64,000 nt of DNA. Origin: Thermodesulfomicrobium sp. WS (GTDB lineage: Bacteria; Desulfobacterota; Desulfovibrionia; Desulfovibrionales; Desulfomicrobiaceae). The translations under genes were made by a program, and so were the position numbers. The DNA is taken from NCBI RefSeq assembly GCF_027925145.1, contig NZ_AP027130.1, forward strand, positions 806,001 to 870,000, read 5' to 3'. This document shows, in pieces, positions 44,548 to 54,162 of this stretch. Positions within the stretch are counted from its first letter, which is position 1, and each line of letters starts with the position of its first letter. The notes below the pieces were generated by a model. That model worked only from the letters and a program-made list of their open reading frames with translations, ran no database searches and was not told the DNA's origin.

Positions 44548-44960
44548 CCACTCGTGGAGCTGTCCTCGACGTCCTTGCCTCCAGTCGTCGTCGGCGAGGC
44601 CGGTTGCCTCCTGACCCGCCGCAACTCAGGACGCCGGAGGGGAGAGAAAAAACGGATCAACGGGGTTCCGCCACAGGAGATTTCCTCAAACCCTCGAAGG
44701 GTCTTCGTTGGCGCTGGAAGAGTACTGCTCCTGGCGGATCTTGGCAAAGGTCTGGATGCCGATGGGCAGTTTCTTGCGCACCATGGGAGCCTCCTGTCGG
44801 TCAGGATGCACGAAAGGCTAGTCCGGGGCGCGCGGGAAGTCAAAAGCGTGGATCCGTCCTGTTGCCGGACCACGATATTGTCGCCCTTGGGTCGGACAAT
44901 ACCAATGTTCCTCGATGAAGGTTCGGGCTTTTTTGGAGGGATGTGTGGAATGTGGAGGTG
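44548..44960. other. 413-base gap, largely non-coding
   Basis: No complete gene fits. The only recognisable piece is a short remnant at 44686-44784 described separately. The rest shows neither a promoter nor an RNA I can identify. Confidence 0.5.
44686..44784 (-). pseudogene. N-terminal remnant of an AAA-ATPase/PD-(D/E)XK (DUF1703-like) protein
   Basis: An ATG at 44784 behind a perfect AGGAGG reads MVRKKLPIGIQTFAKIRQEQY and stops after 32 codons. KKLPIGIQTF.KIRE..Y is the conserved opening of AAA-ATPase-like proteins with a C-terminal PD-(D/E)XK nuclease (DUF1703), in which YVDKT normally follows. Here the match ends at Tyr and a stop comes soon after, so about 500 codons are missing. Based on my memory of the family motif; a peptide gene is less likely. 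Confidence 0.5.
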
Positions 44961-45161
44961 CTAGCGCCGCAAGACCCAGAAGATGAGGCTCAGGACCAGG
45001 CTCACCACGATGCAGGTGGTGATGGGAAAGGCGAAGGTGAACCCCGGTCGCTCGATGAGGATGTCTCCAGGAAGTCTCCCCCAAGGGAAGCGGCGCAGTA
45101 CCGGCCACAGAAGCCCTACCGCCACCAAGATCATGCCCAGGATAATGAAGAGGCGATGCAT
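44961..45161 (-). CDS. DUF2905 small membrane protein
   Basis: A 66-residue protein with two transmembrane helices (LFIILGMILVAVGLLWPVL and ITTCIVVSLVLSLIFWVL) around GRLPGDILIERPGFTFAFP, the diagnostic centre of DUF2905. Function is unknown. The ATG at 45161 matches the family length; the long open frame upstream is not part of it. It lies 76 bases after the chemoreceptor gene on the same strand. Confidence 0.85.
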   Translation of the reverse strand: MHRLFIILGMILVAVGLLWPVLRRFPWGRLPGDILIERPGFTFAFPITTCIVVSLVLSLIFWVLRR

Positions 45162-45237
45162 GCGCCCAAAATAGTTCGGACCATGCCTGCTGGCAAGGGT
45201 GCGGGAAATGGTGCTGCGGGTGTCGGCTCCCCTGGAG

Positions 45238-47436
45238 TCATTGCATCGCGTCATGCCGGCGTGCCGCAGGCGGCGGTGGGGTTTGGGCGCCGTGGCGGCG
45301 CAAAAAGCGGGAGAGCGGGGAGGCTTGGGGCGCTTGTTCCGAAGTCTTGGGGGGGCAGGGCGGGCTTTGCCGAGGATGCGTTTGTGGTGCGTCACTGGTT
45401 GCAACCGATTGGGGCCTTTGGGCTTTGTCGTGGAGGATAAGCCTGAGCAACCGTTGGGCCAGGAGTTCGAGGTCGTGGGCCTTGGCGCGGATGGTCTCGC
45501 CTTCGGCGTGCAGGGTGTCGGTGGCGTGGTGGACTGCGGTCATGTCCTGGGTGGTGTCCTGGCATAGGGCCGCGATGGTCGTGGTTTTGGCGGAGATCTC
45601 CTGCAGGCCGAGGAAGAGATGGCTGATGGCGGTGGAGGATTCCTGCACGCTGTGTGCTTGGATGCTGACGGCTTCGGCCACGGCGGTCATGGAGGTGAGG
45701 GTGGTGGCCAACATGGTCTGGACCTGATCATTGTGTTCTCGGGCCGCATGGGCCTTCTCGCGGATACTGGAGAGGGCGGCCTCCACCTCCGCGGTGGCTT
45801 CGGCGGTCTTTTGCGCGAGGTCTTTGATCTCCCGGGCAACGACGGCGAAACTTCGACCAGCCTCGCCGGCGCGGGCGGCCTCAATGGTGGCGTTGAGGGC
45901 GAGGATTTGGGTGCGGGTGGCAATGGAATGAATGAGGCCCGTGATCTCGTCGATGCGCCGGGAGGCGGCTTCCAATTGCCGGGTCGTGTCTGCGGCGGCG
46001 CTGGCATGGCCCATGGCGGCGTCGGCCGTGGCGCGGCTGGCGGCGGCGTCATCGCGCATGCGGTTCATGTGGGCGGAAATCTCTTCCACGCTTTGGGTCA
46101 GGACCTGGGCATTGGCGCTGGCCTCTTCCATGGCTGCGGCCACAGCGTCGAGGTTGGTCTCCATGGTGTGGGTGGATGCGGTGACGTGCTCGCTGCGGCT
46201 GACCGTGGCCGCGACTTGGGTGAGCAGTCCATGGGAACTGCTGGAGAGATCGGTGGCGGCGTCGGTGATCTGTCCGGCGGCCTGGTGGATTTCGGCGAAC
46301 AGTCCTTCCAGGCGGGCAAGGAGGACATTCATGGCGTGGCTGAGCTGGCCGATGGCGTCCGGGTGGGAGGCGTCCAGACGGCGGGAATAGTCGCCGGCAG
46401 CCGCACAGGTCGCAGCCTCGGCCATGCGCGCCACAGGCCGAAGGAGGAGGTGGCTGCCGCCGATGCCCACAAGCAGGGCCAGGGCCAAGGGCACGGGCAG
46501 GCTGGTGAGAACCCCTTGGAGGATGCGTGCCTGAAGGCCGGAGAGGAGATGGGCTTGCGGCACCCAGAGTACTGCGCGCATGCCCCAGGGGAGGTCGGAG
46601 ACCTGCTGCCACACGAGAGTCTCTCCGTCGCTGGCAAACTCCCCTTGGCGGGTATGGGTGGTGCGCACGTGGGAGAGCAGTTTGGGGGGCGCTTGCGGGG
46701 TGAGGGGGCGCCCTTGGGCGTCCAGGAGACAGGCGCTGCCTGCCCCGCCTACGCCGGTTGCGTGCACGAATCGTCCAAATTCCAGCCGGATGAGGGGGCG
46801 CACCACTTCCACGGCACCGATAACCTGATCGCCAAGGTCTTTGACCGGGCTATAGGCCGCAAGCCACGGGCTGCCGTCGTGCTCCACGATGCCCATCCAC
46901 GGGCGCTGCTCGTGCGTCAGGCTCCGCGTGGCCGGGTGGTCCGGGGCAAGCCAGGAACCTTGGGGCCAGGGCTGCTTTCCTTCTGGGGCCCCGCCGGCGA
47001 TACGCACCAGCCGGTTTTGGTGAAGTTGCAGGAAGTGCACCTGGGCGCGGGTGAGGCTTGCGGCCTTGGAGAGGGCCGGGGCGGACTCGTGCAGATAGCT
47101 CCCCCCGACTTTGATGGACGGGAGGATGGAGGGGGTCGCCTCTCCGTCGAGCAGGATTTCGGCCTCAGCCAGGGGTTCTACTACCGGGAAGCCCGCGAGC
47201 TCCACGGTGGTGCGGGCGATGTCGAGATCCGCCCGGATGCCTTCTTCTTCCAGACGGGATTGGAGGATGATGGCCTGAGCGAGGGTGGCGGCCACGTGCT
47301 CGAGGGCGGCACGGCCGTTTTCCACAAAGCCTTGGCGGGCGGCGCGGCTTTGGCCCAGGGTGGTGGCAAGGATGGCGGCCAGGGCCGTGCCGATGACCAA
47401 GAGGGTGAGACGGACAGGAAAAGACACGTGGCGCAC
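45238..47436 (-). CDS. Methyl-accepting chemotaxis protein, Cache-type sensor
   Basis: A 732-residue chemoreceptor. First TM at residues 7-25, a large periplasmic Cache-like sensor (residues ~30-290), second TM ([23 protein letters not shown]), HAMP, and a signalling domain with [24 protein letters not shown]. The C-terminal 60 residues are Pro/Arg-rich and disordered-looking. The start is GTG (47434-47436) after AAGGAGG. The first 14 codons and upstream region are duplicated at the right edge of the nif island (62804-62983). Confidence 0.9.
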   Translation of the reverse strand: MRHVSFPVRLTLLVIGTALAAILATTLGQSRAARQGFVENGRAALEHVAATLAQAIILQSRLEEEGIRADLDIARTTVELAGFPVVEPLAEAEILLDGEATPSILPSIKVGGSYLHESAPALSKAASLTRAQVHFLQLHQNRLVRIAGGAPEGKQPWPQGSWLAPDHPATRSLTHEQRPWMGIVEHDGSPWLAAYSPVKDLGDQVIGAVEVVRPLIRLEFGRFVHATGVGGAGSACLLDAQGRPLTPQAPPKLLSHVRTTHTRQGEFASDGETLVWQQVSDLPWGMRAVLWVPQAHLLSGLQARILQGVLTSLPVPLALALLVGIGGSHLLLRPVARMAEAATCAAAGDYSRRLDASHPDAIGQLSHAMNVLLARLEGLFAEIHQAAGQITDAATDLSSSSHGLLTQVAATVSRSEHVTASTHTMETNLDAVAAAMEEASANAQVLTQSVEEISAHMNRMRDDAAASRATADAAMGHASAAADTTRQLEAASRRIDEITGLIHSIATRTQILALNATIEAARAGEAGRSFAVVAREIKDLAQKTAEATAEVEAALSSIREKAHAAREHNDQVQTMLATTLTSMTAVAEAVSIQAHSVQESSTAISHLFLGLQEISAKTTTIAALCQDTTQDMTAVHHATDTLHAEGETIRAKAHDLELLAQRLLRLILHDKAQRPQSVATSDAPQTHPRQSPPCPPKTSEQAPQASPLSRFLRRHGAQTPPPPAARRHDAMQ

Positions 47437-47574
47437 ACAAGCCTCCTTGGCGTTGGGTGCGCCGATGCTGCCGCAGGACGGTGGTGGTTTGGTGACGGAA
47501 AGGTGTCGGGATGGTTACCGGCGTCCTGTGTGCTCCAGGCGTTTTTCCCAGAGCGCCGCTGCCGCGAGGGCGAG
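47395..47574. repeat. Left copy of 180-bp direct repeat flanking the nif island
   Basis: Aligns without gaps to 62804-62983 with about ten mismatches (near 94% identity by eye). It holds the 5' end of the intact chemoreceptor gene, the spacer and the last codons of an MFS gene. Agreement stops sharply at 47574/62983 and at 47395/62804. Confidence 0.9.
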
Positions 47575-47720
47575 AAGCGGGGGACAGCCATTGCCATGGC
47601 GGTCGCTGACGCGCCTAAGGCCGGGGACGCCACGACGCAGCAAGGCCGAGGCCGGCGACGAGAGGACGCACCCCAACGCGATGGGCGGGTTGACAGGTGA
47701 AATCCCCAGGCGGCCCAAGG
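47515..47720 (-). pseudogene. Remnant of MFS transporter gene, internally deleted
   Basis: The end (ALAAAALWEKRLEHTGRR then stop) is identical to the MFS gene at 62924. About 80 bases upstream the match resumes at a different place: PLGRL..PPIALGCVLS corresponds to VFGRLADSLPIKPLITLGCVFV of the intact gene, and 47650-47719 aligns with about 63836-63906. Roughly 0.8 kb of the middle has been lost and the frame has drifted. It lies directly upstream of the intact chemoreceptor gene, as the intact MFS copy does at the other junction. Confidence 0.75.
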
Positions 47721-47810
47721 GGGGAAGAACATTGCGCTTCCATGCCAGGCGAGAGGTCATCGCTGGCCGCGGTCAGCCTTTGAGTCGCTGTCCTGAACGA
47801 GGCGGTGATT

Positions 47811-48938
47811 TCAATTTGTTGTTGGCAGAGGAGCTGCTTTTGGGGTGTTGAGGAGTTGTTGGGCCAAATGGAGCACTTCCTCGGCTTCCAATGGCTGTTG
47901 AGCGCCGTGTTTGCGCACATGGGCGAGTACCTGCTCCACGTCGACACCTTGTCCAAGTAGGCCGTGACGAGACAGGAGCTGCACAACGGCTCCTCGTCCG
48001 CTTTTGGCCCCCCACAAAAGATGCCGCTGCATCCCCAAGCGTTCTGGTGGACAAGGCTCGAACAGCCCAGGGTCTTTGAGCAGCCCATCCACATGGAGTC
48101 CGGATTCGCTCGTGAAGATGTGTTTGCCTGCGATGGCCTTGCGGGGGTCCAATGAGAGCCCGGTGCTGTGGGCCACTTCGTGGCAGAGTTGGCGCAGAGA
48201 ACACATGTCGTCCTTGCGGGACGCGCGGATGAGGGTGAGGTATCCCGCTACTTCCTCCAAGGCACTGATTCCCGCCCGTTCCCCAAGCCCGAGGAGACTG
48301 ACGTCGGCCCAGTGGCCCCCGGCATCCAGAGCGCATAGGGCATTGGCTGTGGCCATGCCAAAGTCGTCGTGACAGTGCACGCCCACGGGCAGGCGGGTTA
48401 TGCTTTGCGCCCAGCGGACGGTTTCGGCGCAGGTCTGGGGCGTCCAGATTCCTCGTGTATCGGCCAAACGCACACCATGGGCGCCAGCACGTTCTGCGGT
48501 GCGCAGGAAGGGCTCTATGGCATGCAACGGAGCACTGCTGGCGTCTTCCAGACCCACCCGGATGGTGAGGCCTAGGCTTCGGGCATTACCAATGGTGGCC
48601 ACGAGCCGCTGGAGTGCTTCGGTTACGGAGATCTTGAGGCGGCGGGCAAGATGCTGCGGCGACACCGGTATGCCAACGTGGACGGCATGAAGCCCGAGCT
48701 TGGCGACCGTGCCTAGGATCTCCGGCCGACATGGGGCCCAAATGGCGCATCGGGAGGCAAGGCCATGGCGCTGTGCCGCCGCGGCGATATCCTCAATGCC
48801 GTCCTTTCCCAACCAGCCGATTTCCACCATTTCGACCCCTGCACGGACCACGTCTCGCAGTATCCGTACCTGAAGTTCTTTGGGGAACTGGACTCCTACT
48901 GCCTGGGCCCCTTCACGTAGTGTAGTATCCAGAAGCAT
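47811..48938 (-). CDS. nifV: NifV, homocitrate synthase
   Basis: Condenses acetyl-CoA and 2-oxoglutarate to homocitrate, the organic ligand of FeMo-cofactor. The 375-residue protein has LLDTTLREGAQAVGV (DTTLRDGEQ-type substrate motif), metal and substrate residues in VGVHCHDDFGMATANAL, and GLGERAGISALEEV (GxGERxG). Conserved His in GKHIFTSESGLHVDG is present. It runs divergently from nifH across 301 bases that contain the nif promoter. First gene inside the left repeat. Confidence 0.92.
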   Translation of the reverse strand: MLLDTTLREGAQAVGVQFPKELQVRILRDVVRAGVEMVEIGWLGKDGIEDIAAAAQRHGLASRCAIWAPCRPEILGTVAKLGLHAVHVGIPVSPQHLARRLKISVTEALQRLVATIGNARSLGLTIRVGLEDASSAPLHAIEPFLRTAERAGAHGVRLADTRGIWTPQTCAETVRWAQSITRLPVGVHCHDDFGMATANALCALDAGGHWADVSLLGLGERAGISALEEVAGYLTLIRASRKDDMCSLRQLCHEVAHSTGLSLDPRKAIAGKHIFTSESGLHVDGLLKDPGLFEPCPPERLGMQRHLLWGAKSGRGAVVQLLSRHGLLGQGVDVEQVLAHVRKHGAQQPLEAEEVLHLAQQLLNTPKAAPLPTTN

Positions 48939-48977
48939 ACGCCCCTCCCTATCTAAACAGGCTTTCAGATTTCATGC

Positions 48978-48992
48978 CGGATCCGAGATCCG
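48978..48992. promoter_or_regulatory. Dyad-symmetric site between nifV and nifH
   Basis: CGGATC-CGA-GATCCG, a perfect six-bp inverted repeat with three-base centre, 40 bases from the nifV start. It is a candidate protein-binding site or small hairpin in the nifV leader; no known consensus matches. Confidence 0.3.
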
Positions 48993-49117
48993 TGCGGTTT
49001 TCCTTGATGAGAACAGGGGGGGACCACCCTTCCAAAATGTTGGATCCTTCAAAATGGAAGGGGACGACAGGAACAAGGCCAGGAAAGGGGTGCGGCGCAC
49101 TTTATAGACAAATATTT

Positions 49118-49130
49118 GAAATTATTGATT
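49118..49130 (-). promoter_or_regulatory. IHF-like site upstream of nifH promoter
   Basis: AA-N4-TTGATT with only the outer pyrimidine missing from the IHF consensus, inside a 40-base AT-rich tract (49101-49142), centred about 30 bases upstream of the -24 element. That is the usual place for IHF to bend DNA so that NifA can contact sigma-54 polymerase. Confidence 0.5.
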
Positions 49131-49150
49131 ATTATTTGATTGGGTCCCGA

Positions 49151-49166
49151 TGGCATGCCCCTTGCC
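49151..49166 (+). promoter_or_regulatory. Sigma-54 promoter of the nifH operon
   Basis: TGGCATGCCCCTTGCC: -24 GG at 49152-49153 and -12 GC at 49164-49165 with exactly ten bases between, very near the TGGCACG-N4-TTGC consensus. Transcription should begin near 49177, about 63 bases before nifH. It needs an activator of the NifA type, encoded at 61098-62669. Confidence 0.87.
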
Positions 49167-49224
49167 CCAAGGTAGGACATTCTTGCGGGAGATCCCTGCA
49201 GGAGATTGGATATGCGCTTGTTAA

Positions 49225-50067
<843 letters not shown>

Positions 50068-50091
50068 TTTACAGAAAAAGGAGGTATTTTT

Positions 50092-50436
50092 ATGATTATG
50101 ATTCGTGCTATCGTTCGCCCTGAAAAGGCTGATGATGTTCTCGCTGCCCTTATGGAAGCCGGATTTCCTGCAGTGACCAGATACTCCGTAGCTGGGCGTG
50201 GTAAGCAGCGAGGTATCAAAATTGGTGAAGTGACGTATGACGAGATCCCTAAGACAATGCTTATGAGTGTTGTTCCGAGCGCTGATAAGGATTTTGTTGT
50301 AAGTGTTATTATGAAATCTGCTAGAAGCGGGGCAAAGGGTGCTTTTGGTGACGGAAAGATTTTTATTTCTCCATTGGATGCTGTGTATACTGTGAGTTCT
50401 GGAGTGTGTGATTCGGATATGGAGGCCAGACAATGA
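50092..50436 (+). CDS. nifI1: NifI1, PII-like nitrogenase regulator
   Basis: GlnB-family protein of 114 residues between nifH and nifD. In methanogens and other anaerobes NifI1-NifI2 complexes bind dinitrogenase and switch it off when ammonium is present, relieved by 2-oxoglutarate and ATP. Visible: MIMIRAIVRPEKADDVLAAL, T-loop with GEVTYDEIPK, and the ligand motif GAFGDGKIFISP. GGAGG precedes the ATG. Overlaps nifI2 as ATGA, indicating balanced synthesis of the two subunits. Confidence 0.93.
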   Translation: MIMIRAIVRPEKADDVLAALMEAGFPAVTRYSVAGRGKQRGIKIGEVTYDEIPKTMLMSVVPSADKDFVVSVIMKSARSGAKGAFGDGKIFISPLDAVYTVSSGVCDSDMEARQ

Positions 50437-50807
50437 AAGAAGTGATCGCCGTGATTCGTATGAATAAGATGAATGCTACAAAAAAGGCGCTCACCGACGC
50501 AGGTATTGCGGCCTTTTTTGCCCATGAATGCTTTGGCCGAGGAAAAGGACTGGTAGACCCGAGTGCTTTGGATGGGGTCAAAAGGGGAGTGGAAGAGGCC
50601 GTAGCGGCCGTTGCGGACCCGATCAAGCTGTATCCCAAGCGGATGCTCACTGTGGTCGTTCCGGACGAGATGGTGGATGATGTGGTGTCCACCATCATGG
50701 AAGCCAACCGCACAGGCCAGCCTGGAGACGGCAAGATCTTTGTGCTCCCTGTTTCGGACTCAGTGCGGGTGCGTACGGGCGAAAGCGGCACTAAGGCTAT
50801 TGTTTGA
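50433..50807 (+). CDS. nifI2: NifI2, PII-like nitrogenase regulator
   Basis: Second PII-type subunit, 124 residues: MKEVIAVIRMNKMNATKKAL, FGRGKGLVDP, an extended T-loop region (ALDGVKRGVEEAVAAVADPIKLYPKRM) and GQPGDGKIFVLPV. The longer T-loop is typical of NifI2. It likely pairs with NifI1 to inhibit NifDK post-translationally. It is followed after 14 bases by nifD. Confidence 0.93.
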   Translation: MKEVIAVIRMNKMNATKKALTDAGIAAFFAHECFGRGKGLVDPSALDGVKRGVEEAVAAVADPIKLYPKRMLTVVVPDEMVDDVVSTIMEANRTGQPGDGKIFVLPVSDSVRVRTGESGTKAIV

Positions 50808-50821
50808 AGGAGGAGGAAAGT

Positions 50822-52459
50822 ATGAGCGCGCCTGTCAAGAAATTTAAAGCGTTGGATCCAGAAGAAGTCAAAAAACAGCTGGTTTCCCGCTATCCTGCCA
50901 AGGTGGCCCGAAAGCGGGCAAGTCAGATCGTCGTCAATGAGCCTGGTGACGTGCCGCCGGAGATTCTCGCCAATGTGCGCACCATTCCCGGCATCATCAC
51001 GATGCGCGGTTGCAGCTATGCGGGGTGCAAAGGGGTCATCCTGGGCCCGACTCGGGACATTGTGAACATCACTCATGGCCCCATTGGGTGCGGTTTTTAT
51101 TCATGGCTTACCCGTCGCAATCAGACCGACGCCTCGGCAGAGGGTGCTGAAAATTATATGACTTACTGCTTTTCTACGGACATGCAGGAGCAGGATATTG
51201 TCTTTGGCGGCGAGAAAAAGCTCGAAGCAGCAATTCAGGAAGCTTATGACATATTTCATCCAAAGGCGATTGCTGTGTTTGCTACTTGTCCGGTTGGACT
51301 TATCGGAGACGATATCCATGCAGTTGCAAGAAGGATGAAAGCAAAATTTGGAGATTGTAACGTTTTTGCTTTTAGCTGTGAGGGATATAAGGGAGTAAGT
51401 CAGTCTGCTGGTCATCATATCGCCAACAACCAGATTTTTACTCATGTCGTTGGAGAAATTGATGAACCACGCAAAGGGAAGTATACTATCAATCTATTAG
51501 GAGAATACAATATCGGCGGTGATGCATTTGAGATTGAGCGTATTCTTGATAAGTGTGGAATTACTCTTTTAGCGACATTTTCTGGAAATTCCACGTATGA
51601 ACAATTCGCAACGGCGCATCAGGCGGATCTCGACTGCGTCATGTGTCATCGCTCTATCAATTATGTCGCCGATATGCTGGAGGAAAAGTACGGAATTCCT
51701 TGGATTAAAGTGAACTTCATTGGGGCCCAGGCAACGGCCAAGAGTCTTCGGAAGATTGCCGAGTACTTCCAGGACCCTGAGCTTCTTGCTCGGGTAGAGG
51801 AGGTCATCGCCGAGGAACTCCCCGAAGTGGAGGCTGTGGCCAATGCGGTGCGTCCGCGCACCCAGGGTAAGACGGCCATGCTTTTTGTCGGCGGGTCTCG
51901 CGCCCATCACTATCAAGAGCTTTTCAAGGAAATTGGCATGAAGATCTTGGCCGCGGGGTATGAATTCGCTCACCGCGATGACTACGAAGGCCGCCAGGCT
52001 CTGCCCCGGATCAAAGTGGACGCCGATAGCCGCAACATCGAGGAGATTGAGGTCACGGCCGATCCCAAACGCTATCGCCCCCGCAAGACCGAGGAACAAC
52101 AAGCCGCCCTTGAGGCGCAGGGATTCACCTTCAAAGACTATACCGGCATGATGGCAGAGATGGAGAAGGACACATTGGTCATCGACGACCTCAATCAGTT
52201 TGAGGCGGACCGGCTCATCGAACTCTACCGCCCCGATATCTTCTGCGCAGGTATCAAAGAAAAGTATGCAGTGCAGAAGTATGGCATCCCCCTCAAGCAG
52301 CTCCATAGCTATGACTATGGTGGTCCTTATGCCGGATTCCGTGGAGCCATCAACTTCTACAAAGAGATCGACCGCATGGTGAACAGCCGGGTGTGGACCT
52401 ATCTCAAGGCTCCATGGCAGCAAAATCCGGAACTCTCAGCGACCTACGTGCATCAATAA
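50822..52459 (+). CDS. nifD: NifD, nitrogenase MoFe protein alpha chain
   Basis: Catalytic subunit holding FeMo-cofactor (545 residues). P-cluster cysteines are in RGCSYAGCKG, GPIGCGFYSW and ATCPVGLIGDD; the substrate-channel His in QSAGHHIANNQ; the cofactor ligands in VMCHRSINYV (Cys) and LHSYDYGGPYAGF (His). The length, with an insertion after about residue 385, matches the clostridial/Desulfovibrio type rather than the shorter Azotobacter chain. GGAGGAGG precedes the ATG. An AT-rich block covers about 51140-51700. Confidence 0.97.
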   Translation: MSAPVKKFKALDPEEVKKQLVSRYPAKVARKRASQIVVNEPGDVPPEILANVRTIPGIITMRGCSYAGCKGVILGPTRDIVNITHGPIGCGFYSWLTRRNQTDASAEGAENYMTYCFSTDMQEQDIVFGGEKKLEAAIQEAYDIFHPKAIAVFATCPVGLIGDDIHAVARRMKAKFGDCNVFAFSCEGYKGVSQSAGHHIANNQIFTHVVGEIDEPRKGKYTINLLGEYNIGGDAFEIERILDKCGITLLATFSGNSTYEQFATAHQADLDCVMCHRSINYVADMLEEKYGIPWIKVNFIGAQATAKSLRKIAEYFQDPELLARVEEVIAEELPEVEAVANAVRPRTQGKTAMLFVGGSRAHHYQELFKEIGMKILAAGYEFAHRDDYEGRQALPRIKVDADSRNIEEIEVTADPKRYRPRKTEEQQAALEAQGFTFKDYTGMMAEMEKDTLVIDDLNQFEADRLIELYRPDIFCAGIKEKYAVQKYGIPLKQLHSYDYGGPYAGFRGAINFYKEIDRMVNSRVWTYLKAPWQQNPELSATYVHQ

Positions 52460-52473
52460 AAAAGGAGCAACTC

Positions 52474-53850
52474 ATGCTGCTACGTCATACACCACAAGAA
52501 ATCATCGAACGCAAGGCGCTCACCATCAATCCGGCCAAGACCTGCCAGCCTATTGGGGCCATGTACGCTGCGTTGGGCGTCCACGGGTGCTTGCCTCATA
52601 GCCATGGGTCCCAAGGCTGTTGTGCCTACCATCGCAGCACCTTGGTACGCCACTACAAAGAACCTGTGTCCGCTGCCACGAGTTCTTTTACGGAAGGCGC
52701 TTCGGTTTTCGGCGGCGGCGCAAACCTCACCCAGGCCATCGAGAACATTTTTACAGTATATGATCCAGAAGTTATTGCTGTACACACGACTTGTCTCTCT
52801 GAGACCATTGGAGACGATCTCAATCAGATCATCGATAAAGCTAAAAAGAGCGGCAAGGTACCTGAAGGAAAGAATGTAATTTTTGCGAATACTCCAAGCT
52901 ACGTCGGTTCTCATGTCACAGGATTCTCTTCAATGGTGAAGAGTATTGTTTCAAGTTTTGCAAAAACAGATGGATCGCCTTCAGGAAATGTTAATATAAT
53001 ACCTGGTTGGTTGGAACCTTCCGATATGGAAGAGATAAAACGGCTCGCTTCTCTCATGGGCGTTCCAATTACAATGGTTCCAGACACATCTGGAGTTCTC
53101 AACGCTCCGCTGACGGGTCAGTTTACTCTGTTTCCCAAAGGCGGTGTGACGGTGGAGGAACTGCAGGCCACAGGCAGGGCCAAGGCCACAGTGGCCTTGG
53201 GTGAGTGGTGCTCGGCAGAAGCGGCCCGTTGGCTGGATGCTCAGTGTAAGGTGCCGTGTACCATCATCGAGATGCCCTATGGACTTCTCGGAACGGATCG
53301 TTTCATTGATGCATTGCGGGTTGCAGGCGGTGTTGCGGTTCCAGAATCCATTGAATTCGAGCGGGGACAGCTCGTGGATTTCATCGCCGACATGCATCAG
53401 TATTTCTACGGAAAGAAGGTCGCATTGGTAGGTGATCCTGATCAGCTTATCGCTATGACCGATTTCCTGGTGAGTATCGATATGCATCCAGTACATATCG
53501 TTACAGGGACTCCAGGATCACGTTTTGAGAAACGAATCCAGGAAATCGTTGCGCCCCTCGGCTATACACCAAACGTTCGTGCCGGTGGTGATATGTTTTT
53601 GTTTCATCAGTGGATCAAAAATGATCCGGTCGATGTTATCATTGGCAATACGTACTGTAAGTACATCTCCCGTGATGAGGATATCCCTTTGCTCCGGTTT
53701 GGATTCCCTATCTTGGATCGAGTGGGACACCAGTACTTTCCTACGGTTGGGTATAAGGGCGGACTTCTGTTTCTTACCCGCTTGCTGGACGTGCTTTTGA
53801 CCCGCAAGGACCGCGATGAACCTGAATCGAGCTTTGAGCTGGTGTATTAA
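52474..53850 (+). CDS. nifK: NifK, nitrogenase MoFe protein beta chain
   Basis: Forms the alpha2-beta2 core with NifD and shares the P-cluster (458 residues). Its P-cluster cysteines appear in KTCQPIGAMYAALGV, GSQGCCAYHRS and HTTCLSETIGDD. It is shorter than proteobacterial NifK because the N-terminal extension is absent, as expected for this nitrogenase group. AAAGGAG precedes the ATG, 14 bases after nifD. Contains two AT-rich blocks near 52740-53110 and 53390-53760. Confidence 0.97.
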   Translation: MLLRHTPQEIIERKALTINPAKTCQPIGAMYAALGVHGCLPHSHGSQGCCAYHRSTLVRHYKEPVSAATSSFTEGASVFGGGANLTQAIENIFTVYDPEVIAVHTTCLSETIGDDLNQIIDKAKKSGKVPEGKNVIFANTPSYVGSHVTGFSSMVKSIVSSFAKTDGSPSGNVNIIPGWLEPSDMEEIKRLASLMGVPITMVPDTSGVLNAPLTGQFTLFPKGGVTVEELQATGRAKATVALGEWCSAEAARWLDAQCKVPCTIIEMPYGLLGTDRFIDALRVAGGVAVPESIEFERGQLVDFIADMHQYFYGKKVALVGDPDQLIAMTDFLVSIDMHPVHIVTGTPGSRFEKRIQEIVAPLGYTPNVRAGGDMFLFHQWIKNDPVDVIIGNTYCKYISRDEDIPLLRFGFPILDRVGHQYFPTVGYKGGLLFLTRLLDVLLTRKDRDEPESSFELVY

Positions 53851-53860
53851 GGGGGCTATG

Positions 53861-54160
53861 ATGGCGATTCCTGAACGCGTTGTCTTGGTGTGTCAGAGCT
53901 TCCGTACTGCTGGTGAGCCCAAAGGGGTGTGTCATCGGCACAATGATGGCCTGGCGCAGTATCTGGAAGAGGAGATCCTTGCCCGCGGCTTGGACATGCA
54001 AGTGATCACGACGGGGTGTCTGAAGCGCTGCGAGCGAGGACCAGTCGTTGCCATCATGCCGGAGAATTGGTGGTTCGGCGCAGTGGACAGCGAGGAAGCG
54101 GTGGACGCCATCCTTGATGGTCTCGAAAACGGCGAACCGGCTGCCAATCGTTTGGAGTAG
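53861..54160 (+). CDS. Thioredoxin-like [2Fe-2S] ferredoxin
   Basis: About 99 residues with the pattern C-x12-C...C-x3-C of Shethna/NuoE-like [2Fe-2S] proteins: VCQSFRTAGEPKGVCHR and TTGCLKRCERGPVV. It probably moves electrons to nitrogenase or serves cofactor assembly; similar genes sit in other Desulfovibrio-type nif operons. An ATG three bases earlier (53858) could be used; GGGGG spacing favours 53861. Eleven bases from nifK. Confidence 0.85.
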   Translation: MAIPERVVLVCQSFRTAGEPKGVCHRHNDGLAQYLEEEILARGLDMQVITTGCLKRCERGPVVAIMPENWWFGAVDSEEAVDAILDGLENGEPAANRLE

Positions 54161-54162
54161 TT

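Noticed and set aside
45619-47700. 693-codon plus-strand frame across the second chemoreceptor
   Set aside because: Glycine-rich translation typical of a shadow of an Ala-rich gene; chemoreceptor features are on the minus strand.
48930-49000. Sigma-54 promoter for nifV on the minus strand
   Set aside because: The only GG-N10-GC falls across the nifV start codon, which is not usable as a promoter.
48939-49140. Canonical NifA upstream activator sequence TGT-N10-ACA
   Set aside because: Every ACA and TGT triplet was checked; only TGT-N10-AAA at 49038-49053 comes near, so I did not list it as a feature.
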